DNA of 64,000 nucleotides from Brachynemurus nebulosus. Lineage: Eukaryota > Arthropoda > Insecta > Neuroptera > Myrmeleontidae. Below are positions 11,558-22,246 of this stretch, in pieces (within the stretch, counting starts at the first letter, position 1; the number at the start of each line of letters is the position of its first letter). The notes below the pieces were generated by a model. It did no database searches. It was not told where the DNA came from and saw nothing but the letters and a program-made list of their open reading frames with translations. The stretch lies in assembly GCA_035578155.1 (NCBI GenBank), contig JAPWDM010000075.1:310001-374000 (forward strand), written 5' to 3'. The position numbers and the translations under genes are program-made.

Positions 11558-11600
11558 CAGAGGCCTGAAGACGACAAAAAGTCGAAAAAGGTAGCCTTTG
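11558..11600 (+). ncRNA. candidate hammerhead ribozyme motif
   Basis: Core CTGAAGA at 11565-11571 fits CUGANGA. A short stem-loop with GAC (11573-11575) and GTC (11581-11583) around AAAAA is stem II. GAAA follows at 11584-11587, then a GTA (11591-11593) that could be the NUH cleavage triplet. Outer strands CAGAGGC (11558-11564) and GCCTTTG (11594-11600) pair as stem I with one G-U. Stem III would be minimal, as reported for hammerheads of Penelope elements. C11572 is extra relative to the textbook core. Its position downstream of a Penelope relic supports the call; activity is unproven. Confidence 0.5.
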
Positions 11601-11774
11601 GAAAAAAATGATTCATCACCTACGAATTTAAGGAATTCCCGTTTTCTTAGCTTTATCTCTCTCATTGTTGCAAATGCGTAAATTTTAAATTTGCAGTTTG
11701 TTTTTAGAAAATAATAGAAGATTGATTTGTTTCGAATATAAGAATTATTAAATTTTTTAACGATGACTCATGCT

Positions 11775-11969
11775 CAGGGCCGTGGAGAGAAACGACGGGC
11801 CCCGGGAATAAACCGCATTTTTTAATAATTTTCTTCAAAAAAAGTAAGTGGTGAGCAAAAAAAAAATTCTTAACTTTTTGCGGGCTCTCTATCGAAAGCT
11901 ACGGGCCCTTTCCTCAAGCCCGGGCCTCGGGGCTGCAACCCCGGCTACCCCACCCTCTCGTCGGGCCTG
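11775..11969. mobile_element. hAT-type MITE with 8-bp TSD
   Basis: Starts CAGGGCCGTGGAGAG and ends GTCGGGCCTG. The exact 8-bp direct repeat CTCATGCT lies at 11767-11774 and 11970-11977. The interior contains AAGTAAGTGGTGAGCAAAA, a module shared with the elements at 31968, 49378 and 60014. No ORF. Confidence 0.85.
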
Positions 11970-11977
11970 CTCATGCT

Positions 11978-12442
11978 CAATTGTATTTGGAACGGGGTAT
12001 ATTTTAGTCTAAGATTTTATAGCAAAAGAAGTTGTATAGTGTTTTTCAAATTTTGTTATAAACTGTTTTCATTGTAATTAGTCTTTACGCATATTTATGT
12101 ACAAATACTCTTAAAATATTTTAGTGTGCAAGTCATGTTTGGGTATGTAAAACTTTACGTAAAATTAACTTATTGTCAAATGTCAAGTTAAACGTAATTA
12201 CTTTTGAAGCGCTGGAATTGTAGCAGCTTGAAGCAAGTACATAGGTCCCAATGATTGTATTTTAATAAATCCTGGTATAATACTACTGTGTCAAATAAGA
12301 ATGTTTAAATCTCAAAACGATCTCGTTATATACACAATTTAATGTTCTATACAGATACATTTAGATGCCCACGTTGGGCGCCAAACCTCATTATTCTTAA
12401 ATACAAAAAGCAACTCAACTCTACAGTAGATTTAATTTCTTA
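11978..12442. other. non-coding AT-rich stretch
   Basis: Nothing recognised. Confidence 0.5.
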
Positions 12443-13546
12443 CACTGAAAAAAAATGACAGTAAAAATTACGGTGCTGCCTCCGGTAAACCAGGCTCAAG
12501 TGACCAGTCGGTAGGAAATTATCAAGCAGATATATAAGAAATGCCTTTCAAACATTATTTTTTAAGATTCATTTGAAAATTTTTCCTGTACAGCTTAAGA
12601 ATTTTTCCTATACAGCTCCGTAAAATTCGGCGGACTAGTAAAATTTCAATTGGATACCATGAAAATTTACTTAATTTTTGTTTAAACGGTATTTGTTATC
12701 TCTATTTTCTCTTTGAAACCTGTCTTCAAGCATCTCTCTCACACAAGTATCACTTGAATCATCACACAACGCCATTTTGAATAACTAACCAGCAGTAGCT
12801 ATGATAGCAACGTCAATCGGTACCCTGTTCGAGCACCGCACCACTTATTCAGTTGTACACAAGATATGACAACAGTTGGTCGCAACAGTCCAATAATACC
12901 GCCAAGTCAACGGTCATACAAGACAAAAGCATACATTCATTTTTTCATATTAATACAGGTGCTTTTTGTACTTTCATAATTACAAACATTATAACTTTAA
13001 CTTCAAATAAACAATTTATTATATTTTGTTATCAAATAATAAATACATCATTGTGTTTTTCCTATATTCATTTCAAATATTGAAAAAATGTTCTGTGGTT
13101 CTTTATTATTTTATTTTAACATTAATCACAGTAGTGAAACCGACAAAATCACAACATAATTTTGGTGACCAGAACGTAATTGAACATAATTTTGGTAATC
13201 AGGACGTGATTCAACAATGTTTTTCCACAAATAATAAAAAACCACAGAACATTTTTTCAATATTAATAATTTGATTTTAATCCTTACCCTTCTATCAATA
13301 TCTTTTTAAGCTATTTTAATTCAATTATTTATTAATAAATAAAAAAAACCTTATAAATAATACGGAAAGAGAGTAGAGAAGAGAATTCTTCCTGTACAGC
13401 GCCGAAATTTTTACGGAGGCATAGGGTAATTTTTAATATACTAATCGCACTTTTCCCTTTGCCTGTCACTTATGCCCGCATTACCAGAGAGCTCCGTAAT
13501 TTTTACTAGAAATTTCCGTAAAAAATACCGTATTTTCTTCTCAATG
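12443..13546. mobile_element. 1.1-kb TIR element, family T1 copy 1
   Basis: Begins CACTGAAAAAAAATGACAGT and ends with the approximate complement (TTCTTCTCAATG), between TA dinucleotides. Inverted CAGTAAAAATTACGG/CCGTAATTTTTAC blocks follow the ends. A reverse-complement relative is at 40024-41048; both carry the GGTAATGCGG/CCGCATTACC and GACTGGTCA/TGACCAGTC landmarks. A locally duplicated block at 13150-13215 (CATAATTTTGGTGACCAGAA-like, twice) is absent from the other copy. It looks like the sequence after an LTR, perhaps a small insertion. No transposase was found. Confidence 0.65.
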
Positions 13547-14931
13547 TATAATGTGTAAAAATGGCTTTAACGCCCAATTCCATACCCTGATTATAAAAAA
13601 AAGTAACACATATTTTCACTTAAAGAACAAACATTGTTTACCTAGATTAAAAAAATCTTGATACTAGCTATTTTTCACAAAGTATACACCTGTTGGCAAC
13701 TAATTTTCCTTGACCGTCGAAAGAAAAACAGGACGTACGATTAATAAAAAAAAAAAATTGTCAAAGATTTGCCTCGGTACACGGCTTTTCATATCATCAC
13801 AAAGGTTACCGGGCCGCGCCGGGCCGTCAGAGAAAAATTGTAAAACAAAAGGCCAACGGCTATTTACGTACGTAAATCTTTTTTTTTTTCACTGTCGGAA
13901 AAATGTTTTTTTCCCCACATTTTCTGTCGTTCGTGAAATATTTACCATATTATTTTGCATACGATACCATTTTCAATTTCCTTTTTGCACTGATATTCTT
14001 TGAACAAAATAAGGGCGTAAAAAAGGCACAATCGATAAATTTTATACGAAAGTACATATACCTACGTGTATATGTATGTGTGAGGCAAATATTTCATATA
14101 TTATGCGTTTCGTTTACTTATGTTCGCCTGGCACGCACGTACAGCTTGTCGGCGATGCTAATAATAGGATTAAATTTTCCTGAAAATGGAAAAAGATTAA
14201 AATATTGACAGAAAACTGTGTATATTTTTCTTCTTTATGACGATACACAAAAAAATGTTAGAAAGTTGTGTTGGAAGTAAGAAGATGATTTCGTTTATAA
14301 TGTGTGTAAATGTCAACGTTTAAAAATTTAATGAAAATATATTTGAGTTATTTAAAAAAAAAATAAAAATGTTAGAAAAATATAAAAATATTTTTCGATT
14401 AAAATATTGTGAACGTTTTTCGTTTTTAGCGAATTTCTGAATTATAACAGGTATCTTGGGGTGAGGTTTGAGCGCGGGATTGTGGCAGAAATTTGAGATG
14501 CCGATAACCTGAAAATAATGTTCACTAAAGTTATAAATATAGCATTTTCTGTAGGGTTTCCACCAATAATAAGATTTTATTAGGTTAGATTAAATTACGA
14601 TAATATATACTTCTTCTAGATTTAAAGACTCTTTAGGTATTATATTGTTCTAAAATTATTCATTAAAATTAATATTTATAAATTTTTTTTGTATGTAAGT
14701 TTACTTACATTCTTACAATTAAGTATATATTCAGTAGAACTCACAATTAATCAATAAATTTTTATTTTTTCTCAAAAACCAGATTACATAGAATAATGGT
14801 TCAAAAAAATATGCGACTTTTCTCCCTCTTTGCCATGGTTCAAAACAAATTTTTAAACCTTTTAAATTCTGACAAATTTTGGAATAGCTAGAACATCAAA
14901 AAAATGAGCTTAATTTCCAAATTTTTTGGAA
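13547..14931. other. non-coding stretch
   Basis: ORFs of 97 and 101 codons overlap at 13710-14208. Their translations are low in complexity and match nothing I recognise, so I do not call them genes. A small GC-rich patch (GGGCCGCGCCGGGCC, about 13811) stands out. The rest is featureless. Confidence 0.45.
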
Positions 14932-15988
14932 GGGTATAGCCGAATAAGTATAGGGAAATCGGCCCTGGAAGCGAATTATTTTAATAACTATATTAACGGT
15001 ATGGTGAGGCTGTAAGTAATTGATATCTACAATTTTGGTGGCCAAAACTGAGTAATTATGGAGATAACTAAAAAATTTTTAAATATTACAAAAATTTCTT
15101 TCTTGGTATCTACTCAACACAGGAAAATAATTCCAAATCCACATGAAGGTAAACACTCTCAAGAATATTAGACATATTCTTGAGAGTGTTTACCTTATCG
15201 TGTCAGTCCTCGTTATTAAGGATAATAACAAGGATAATATCCGATCCAATGTTATTTTTATAGGGTTCCAATTGAGCGACCACTTCAAAAAAAATTCAAT
15301 ATCTGTGTCTTAATGCACTTAATTACTGCACCAAGTTACATCAAAATTCAGGGGGTATAACATGATGAAAAAAAAATTTTTTTCATTTCAAATCTGCTGA
15401 ACCGCCCCTCCAGTGGGTCCGACCCTGGAATTTAATACATCAAACGAAAGTACTTTGAAAATAAAGTGTTGCGTCTCATGAAGTGTTTTTTCCTATCTCC
15501 TATAGCTTTCGAGATAACCAAAAATAATCGAAAGAGGTATATTAAGATATAGGCTATCTGCCCCTGACAGAAAGTTCCAATGGTAGTTGTATTGTTGTTT
15601 ATGTGACACTGCAGGTATTTCATATGTATAACTTCCCATCAAAACAAAATCATTGTAGAAATATAATAGAAAATTGTCAAAAAATGTGCTATAATAGGAT
15701 TTTTCAATATATAGAATATTAAAATCCAATGAGCAATTATATTCAACATATTAAAAAAGCCTAGTACACCACATTTTTTGGCAATTTTCTATTATATTTT
15801 TACAGTGGTTGTATCTTGATCAAGGAAAGTTATACCTATGAAGTACCTGCAGTGTCACATAAACGACAATACAGTTACTATTGGAACTTTCTAATATCAA
15901 TTACTTATATCCTCACCATACCGTTAATATAGTTATTAAAACAATTCGCTTCCGGGGCCGATTCACCTATACTTATCCGGCTATACCC
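14932..15988. mobile_element. 1.06-kb element with about 75-bp terminal inverted repeats
   Basis: Left end GGGTATAGCCGAATAAGTAT and right end ATACTTATCCGGCTATACCC are complementary. Complementarity runs inward through CGGCCC.GGAAGCG and ACTATATTAACGGTATGG to CTCACCATACCG. A second nested inverted pair (15552-15645 against 15827-15890, sharing CTGCAG.TGTCACATAAAC) makes the inside a large potential hairpin. No transposase ORF and no clear target duplication. Confidence 0.65.
15146..15196. repeat. perfect 23-bp hairpin
   Basis: Arms 15146-15168 and 15174-15196 are exact reverse complements (AAGGTAAACACTCTCAAG...) with a 5-base TAGAC loop. It lies inside the TIR element at 14932-15988. Nothing in it resembles a bacterial terminator context. 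Confidence 0.8.
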
Positions 15989-16149
15989 TTTGTTTTGCCC
16001 CAAGGAAAAGAACGGAAAAAGTCACCTATGATATATACATATTATTAAAAAATTATTCTCTGTAAGCTGGTTTTCGAGAGAAATTAAATAATTGTCGATT
16101 AAATAGAATCCCTGTATCTTTACGTAGGTATCTCTATATACTTTTAACG

Positions 16150-16640
16150 AATTTCCGTTCTGGAAATTCAACTATTACAGCAGGTCTTATGGTAATGTTA
16201 TTCAATATGTGTATAGTTTTCAATATATATGTATGTGTTATAATAACAATGGCTCTGTCTCATCTTTTTAAATTAAAATTAGCCAGATTTTTTAAGAGTA
16301 CGTTACGGAAAGGAAATTTTTGTATGATGTCCTCCTTTAGAGAGAAAATATAATTTATATATATTTGCATACCTAGAAAAAATATCGAAAACTATAGTTA
16401 TGTAATGTAATAATATATTGTTAAATGGATATATGCTTCACTATGTGAGATCCGTTAGGGTCCTGAGGACCCAAAAACGCCAAAAATTAACTACTCAACT
16501 GATTTTGAAAATTGTTTCACTGTTAGAAAGCTAAACTATTTTAAATGGATGCAGGTCTTAGATGAAATTCACTAGTGCCCAATATTTAGAAATTTTATAT
16601 GTTATGCAGATGCTGCGACAGGGATATTTTCTATTTATTA
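16150..16640 (+). repeat. dispersed repeat family B, plus copy
   Basis: Reappears in reverse complement at 50505-50920. Landmarks: GGTCCTGAGGACCC, GTTTCACTGTTAGAAAGCTA, GATGCAGGTCTTAGATG, TGCCCAATATTT and GCAGATGCTGCGACAG. The 5' side (16150-16200) has TTCCGTTCTGGAAATTCA and CAGCAGGTC wording also seen near 48455 and 51500. No coding capacity was recognised. Confidence 0.7.
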
Positions 16641-17961
16641 TCACATAATTAAAATAGTCAATTTTATTGTTTGTGTTATTTTAAAGTTAAAAAAAAATAT
16701 TTCCCAAATTTTTTAAAATTCTTTTCCGTATTGGAAAGTGAGAATGAAAATTTTTTGCTCACGTGTCACATCGTATTGAATATCGTTAAAAAGGGCTCTT
16801 ATAATAAAATTAAGGTTTCCTTTACCATTTTTATTTAATTTTTAAGCTCTGTTTGCGAAATACTGACTTCAACATGAAGTAATTGTTGTAACGGGAAATT
16901 GGCTATGGTATGGTCGGTTCATTTACTTAAAGGCTCATCCTGTTAAAGTTATACTATTTATTTCATGCAAAAAGTCGTCTTCATAAAATTTTGTGTTTTT
17001 CACCTAAACTGTCGTCTATTTGCTTTAGCAGGCATGATATCCCGCTAATTAATACGTATTAATCCCACTTTATAAGCAAACGATTTCTAGTAAACATGAA
17101 TAATATACTTTATCTCGTTGCCATCAACTTTATATGTCATTATCAGCATCCAACCTTGTTTTTGTTATTTCTACAACATTTCGAAAGAATTTCAATTCTA
17201 ACTTACAATAAATCTTTCCGTCCACCTCCTCCTTACACAAATACTACTTATCACAAATAAATTTTTTTCAATTTTATTGTATTTGTGTGAGTTGAAATGT
17301 GTACTACTCACTCACTATACTTTACCGTCCGAACTAAGTTTGAAAATTGAATTGAAAATAGCTTTTCCACTAGCACAATTGATTGGTGAAAAAACTATTA
17401 AACGAAAATAAATAATGGTCGTGGTTTTATACTCGGTGAAAAACTATTTTAAAATTCCATTTTCTCATTTAAACTCTAGTGGTATTGTGTATATTGTTAA
17501 AATTCGTACATACGATAAATTTCTGATTGAAAGTCAACAGCGTAACCAGAAAATTTTATAGTCAAGCCGGGATTACCAACATTAATCTCGTTGAAAATTA
17601 GAAGATGCAATCTTTGGTTTTAGTGTATAATATAATAAATTTTAACGTATGTTTCCAACACCTAACACCATGTATGGGAGCTAGAATGAGCTACGACGTT
17701 AGATACTTAATTATACAAAGTGTAATTGATATAATCCACAATTTCGAAACTTATATGAAGTATACTGAAAATTTTTGTGCAGAAAGAGGGACAGCATAGA
17801 AAAAACGCAAAAAGAAATATTTAAAAAGTTTATAAATAGCTATAAAAGATAATAAGTTTGTAACAAATTGGTAAAATAAAAACTTTCTTTTTATTCGGTG
17901 AATCGTAACCGCATAAAAAAGGTTTCATAGGAAATACATAACTGGAAACTCCACAGTGTTA
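16641..17961. other. non-coding AT-rich stretch
   Basis: No supported gene. Positions 16780-16875 resemble 130-230. Otherwise featureless. Confidence 0.5.
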
Positions 17962-18807
17962 AGCCGGGGATACACATGCCACAGTACCTTGCACACTGGC
18001 ATACCAGTACCTAGCACGTGCCAGCTACTGTGTCCAAAATGGCATGTGTATACACTAACTGGCATGCTTGTACCTGGCTTGCAAGTAGATTGCACAACAT
18101 TTGATTTTTGTGCCAGTAGAGTGGTGAGTAATGCAGTGCGCATGCGTGGACAGTTCCGCATGCGTGTGTGAACGCACGCGACAGCTACGGGCATACCAGT
18201 AGCGGGCTAGCGTTGAATGAACTTGTGAATTGTTTTGTAGCTTTTTACTTTTTTGTGTTTTTGAATTTCTGTTTTGTTATTTTTAGTGTTAATTTTACAA
18301 GGACTGTAGCCAAAGCTAAAAGACTATTTTTCTTTTTAATGTTGTTCTAAATTTTTGCAAACAATTCATCAAATTTTTCAGGAAGCATTCTTAAATGGTT
18401 TCTATAACTTTCTATATCTTCCTGTCTCATTTCTTTAAGCAAACAAGCAACTTGCTCCATAATTTTCTCGTCTGCTAATCCAATCTCTCAGTTCTCACCC
18501 AAATTTTTCTTTTTTTTTGAGTTCGATTTGGGTCGCATTAAATTTCCAACATATTCTGTTGTAAGTGACAATGCTATACTATTTAATTCCTTTCGAATGC
18601 TTTTCATAATAAATTCGCCTCAAACATTCAGCTGTGACTGGCATGAGTATCTACGCTTGCCTTTTCAGGCCTTGAAATGAACAGCCATATAAGTTACTTG
18701 CATGCCAATTACTTGCAAATGTATCTTCAGTCTACCAGTTGCTGGCACAAGCCAGGAACTGGTACGCAAGCTACTTTCCCAATTTGCTGGCATGTGTATT
18801 CCCGGCT
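17962..18807. mobile_element. PIF/Harbinger element remnant with TTA target duplication
   Basis: Terminal inverted repeats AGCCGGGGATACACATGCCA (left) and TGGCATGTGTATTCCCGGCT (right), flanked by TTA at 17959-17961 and 18808-18810. Many GGCATACCAGTA/GCTGGCA motifs are crowded just inside both ends. They look like subterminal transposase-binding repeats. A decayed transposase fragment on the minus strand (18347-18607) confirms the superfamily. Confidence 0.85.
18347..18607 (-). pseudogene. Harbinger transposase remnant
   Basis: Minus-strand translation ends YRNHLRMLPEKFDELFAKI before a TAG stop at 18347-18349. That resembles the start of Harbinger nucleases (Y.NFLRM.PE.FDELL). A KKKK-containing linker and the segment DEKIMEQVACLLKEMRQEDI precede it. 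One internal TGA breaks the frame near 18490. The catalytic DDE core is missing, so it cannot be functional. Assignment rests on the short motif plus the TTA-flanked ends of the surrounding element. Confidence 0.6.
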
Positions 18808-18969
18808 TTAATTTATATATGGGAACATTTTTAAATAATTTATCTCATTTTTATAATATTGCAAAAATTGTGGTACTTATTAATTATGTATACGCATATG
18901 TATTTATGTATCAGCACGATAACTCTCGACCGAAACATTTCTCTTTTTATAAAATTTGATACGAACATT

Positions 18970-19250
18970 GGAAGTTTAAAAATTTTGGATGAGTTCTTCA
19001 GCCAGGTACGTCCGATAACCGGAACATGGTATTTTGGACATTTTTCGTGGGAGAAATAATTTTTTTCCAATATTTCTCAATTTTTGCGACATTTTTTGGC
19101 ATCATTGGAAAGAGGAGAAAAATTACATAAAAAAGGCTTTTGAACTATTATTCTATGTAAATTGGTTTCCAAAAAAAACTAATTTTCATTAACGGAAATT
19201 CGCTATATTATGAAGGATGCTGCAACAGGGATATTTTAAGGCTATTGCAG
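18970..19250 (+). repeat. dispersed repeat family C, copy 1
   Basis: Shares CAGGYACGTCCGATRMCC, ATTTTTTTCCAATATTTCTC, AAAAAAGG..TTTGAACTATTATTCTATGT and GGAAATTCGCTA..ATG.AGGATGCTGC with 56575-56830. The first part is also seen inverted at 51000-51245. Confidence 0.65.
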
Positions 19251-19625
19251 ATTACAGTATCACTTTCATATTTATGTTTGTATTGCTTACCGTTACAACA
19301 TACTCGGGTGAATAAATTAATGGTAAAATTTAGTTTTTAAATTTCAATGAAATCCCAAAAACGGGTTAATTCACTTACACCCGGTATAAATGAATTCAAG
19401 TATGCTTCCATGTTTGCCTAGATTGGTACATACCTAGCAAATTATTGATCTTACTTGTATATATACCTAAAGCACGCATAACTAGATGTGATACATTATT
19501 AGTCAGACGACGTCTAGATATGTCTATAAACATAGGTACCATACGTGTATTCTTATATCGTCACATTACAATAGAACAATTCATATAAAAAATAACTCAC
19601 CAACTACGTGACAAACACGCATTAA

Positions 19626-21046
19626 GTTAGGATTTCGTAATCAATAGTTAAACTTGAACGATTTATTTTGTGAAAATTTATAGTACAAAATATGAGAATA
19701 ACCTTCCTATGTCACTTTTCATTGAACTAAACTTTTCCTGTAACGAGCCAGCTTTCGAGTAGTTAGCAAATCATCAGGTTCAACATAATTGAAAAATTCT
19801 GTTACGAATCACGACATTTTATTCACTTCTTAGCATATAACGTCACAAGGTGCATAGAGCTATGAATTTATGCATTAGATTCTTATATGATGGCAGAACT
19901 AACACCATCGATATACAATATCCGCTATCTGGCGCCATTCTTGCACCCATGTTCATATAGGACGACCATATATCTTCGGCGGCACGTCCAAATTTAAGTA
20001 TAAAATCCGCCGAATGACGAAAATATGAGTTCTGTAACGTGATTCCGCCGGCAAATATTTAGTCACAGTGCACAGTGGTTCAATTTCCAAAAAAAGCGGA
20101 CAAAAATAAAAAATTAGTTTGAGTAAAACAAAAAATGGTATATAAGGGTTTTTAAGGTCGCTGATTCTGAATTTGATATTATTATGTTGAAAATTCGAAA
20201 TGGCAGGTCCAAGTCCAAAATGGCGGGCAAGAATAAAAAAAATTAGTTTTATTAAAACAAAAAATGGTATATGAAGGTTCTACTACGAATTTGATATTAT
20301 TATTTTAAAAATTCAAAATGACGGGCTCAAAATGGCGGAAAAAATAAAAAAATTAGTTCTATTGAAACAAATGATGGTATATAAAGGTTTTCACGGTCGC
20401 TGATTACGAATATGAAGTGAGACAAGAAAAATCTGAAACTGGTGTAAAAAACGAAGGGGCACATTGCGGCAAGAATTTTGTTTTTTAAAATAATCTACAT
20501 ACTTCATACTTTCTTGCAAAAAAACACATTCTTATAAATAAACACATTAAAAATACAATATTTCTCTGTAATAAGTACACCCTATAGAAATATTCAATTA
20601 TCCTTTACCACATATCCATAATAATTACTCACCTTCATTTTCAACTTTCATCACTTTTGATTTCAAAAACACACTTACAAACAAAAGTTATTAATTAACA
20701 ATTAAAAGGTGTGTACGAGTCCGGTCCTCAGTTAGCTGTGTTGGACCTTCCATTATCTGATAATGCAGACGGTATAATGGACTTTCGGTGTGCATCGAGG
20801 TGCAGAGGTGTCCCTCCTACAGTATTACGGAGTAATAAGTTTAAAATTACAAACTTCATTCTTCTCATTTTTGTACACTTTTTTTGGAAATTGGACCACT
20901 GTGCAGCGTTTCAAAAAACGCTACTGTCTATTAAATTGTGTTAGCATTAACTATTTAAAAGTAGCCAAGTGCGGATAGACCACCTAAAGCGATGACAGAT
21001 ATGATGAATTTATAAGGATTTCATTGTCGAAATACGAAATCCTAAC
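19626..21046. mobile_element. possible TIR element, GTTAGGATTTCGTA ends
   Basis: A perfect 14-base inverted repeat (GTTAGGATTTCGTA at 19626 and its complement ending at 21046) encloses about 1.4 kb, including another TIR element. There is no clear target duplication and no transposase. Fourteen bases could mark an element but could also be coincidence in AT-rich DNA. Confidence 0.35.
20069..20905. mobile_element. TIR element with TGCACAGTGGT ends and an internal triplication
   Basis: Ends TGCACAGTGGTTCAATTTCC and, inverted from the right, TGCACAGTGGTCCAATTTCC. About 28 bases are complementary with one mismatch. Inside, 20100-20420 holds three diverged tandem units of 110-130 bp, each with AAAAAATTAGTTNNATT, ATGGTATATNAAGG and (units 1-2) AATTTGATATTATTAT. 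No ORF is supported. Confidence 0.7.
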
Positions 21047-21175
21047 AAAAGATTAGGATAGGGAGTATGAACTGGGAGAGGATTCACGAAGGGATTAAAG
21101 TTACACATAGACATCTTTTACTAGCTCTTAAGTTGCCACAAAAGATTAATGTTAAATATATTTGTGGTTCAAATA

Positions 21176-22153
21176 GGGTAAGTGCGGGAGAGATGTCACA
21201 GTAGCCACAGTTCGTCCGTTGATTGATAGATAGCGCTATTAATGGATTATATGTTTAAAATAAGTTACTTATTCAAGCTGTATATGGCAACATTTATGAT
21301 TAGTCCATCAGTTTAGTAATTATCTAACTTTTTATTATTGAAAAGTTTTTTAACATAATATTTTATCAACTATTTAATTCATTAGAATCTAAGAATGTAT
21401 ATTTCATTGTTTTAATGAAAATGAGCTTTGTTATTAATTTAGGTATATTTTAAAAGTACTAATTTAAATAAAATTTTTGGTTGAAATTTCGCACTATGCT
21501 TGTTATAGCAACATGCGGTATCTATCCCAACAAAAAGGGATTTAAAGGTGGTATAAATGCCGCATTTAAAGTTGGTATAAATGCCGCATCATATTACATG
21601 TTAAAAACATAGACTTATATACCTTAATTATACATTTTTTTTTGGACTGTAAATTATGCCACGTAAATATAAAAAATCCATTAATATAAAAAATCCATTC
21701 CATGGATCAGGAAGAGCCCTCATATTAGTGAAGATAACGAAAATAGTGATGATTACCTCTGCATTGAATATTTTGTTAAGTACTCTTAATTCTTCTAAAG
21801 AATTAAAAAATGTTGACTAGTTAAGATGTATAAAGTGCCAAAAATGGTTACATATGGCATGCATCATGTATGGAGATGTGTGTAAAATGCAAAATTTTTA
21901 ATATGAACTATGCGGCGTCTCACCTTCTGTGATGCGGCATCTCTCCCATAGGTGTGGGAGAGACGCCGCTTTGCAGGTTCTACAAAAATGTTAATTATGA
22001 ATCCTTTATGACTCAAAATTTAAAATTATTTATAAATAATTTTAAAGAAAAATGTTAACATTTAGTGTGTACCAAATTTCAAATCAATTAAATGCGTACT
22101 TTAAGAATTATTAAGTGTTTTCAAAATGTGCGGCATCTTTCCCGCATTCACCC
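21176..22153. mobile_element. internally deleted pogo-like element (GGGTAAGTGCGGGAG ends)
   Basis: Inverted ends GGGTAAGTGCGGGAGAGATG and, from the right, GGGTGAATGCGGGAAAGATG, between TA dinucleotides (21174-21175, 22154-22155). The GCGGCATCTCTCCC motif recurs in both orientations inside. It encloses start and end fragments of a transposase (21656-21903). It sits about 90 bp downstream of the channel gene's stop codon. Confidence 0.8.
21656..21903 (+). pseudogene. pogo-like transposase remnant (N-terminus joined to C-terminal zinc finger)
   Basis: ATG at 21656 opens MPRKYKKS, the usual beginning of many pogo/Tigger-type transposases (MPR.YKR). The DNA-binding and DDE core are absent. After stops and shifts, 21815-21903 reads LRCIKCQKWLHMACIMYG, matching the Cx2C...WxHxxC pattern of the PHD-like finger at the C-terminus of such transposases. 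A TAG sits where a Trp would be expected. The layout fits an internally deleted, non-autonomous copy. It is a relic without activity. Confidence 0.6.
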
Positions 22154-22199
22154 TAATTCATACATAGGTAATGTTTAATCATTTCAAAGCTACTGAATT

Positions 22200-22205
22200 T
22201 TTAAT
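22200..22205 (-). promoter_or_regulatory. possible polyadenylation hexamer of the channel gene
   Basis: ATTAAA on the minus strand about 42 bases after the stop codon. It follows a (TTA)n run at 22203-22220. A variant hexamer in AT-rich DNA is weak evidence. Confidence 0.3.
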
Positions 22206-22246
22206 AATAATAATAATAAAACTTGATTTACAGTTAAAGCAAATTA

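Noticed and set aside
13710..14208. Overlapping 97- and 101-codon ORFs
   Set aside because: Low-complexity translations, no motif, no splice-supported context; more likely chance.
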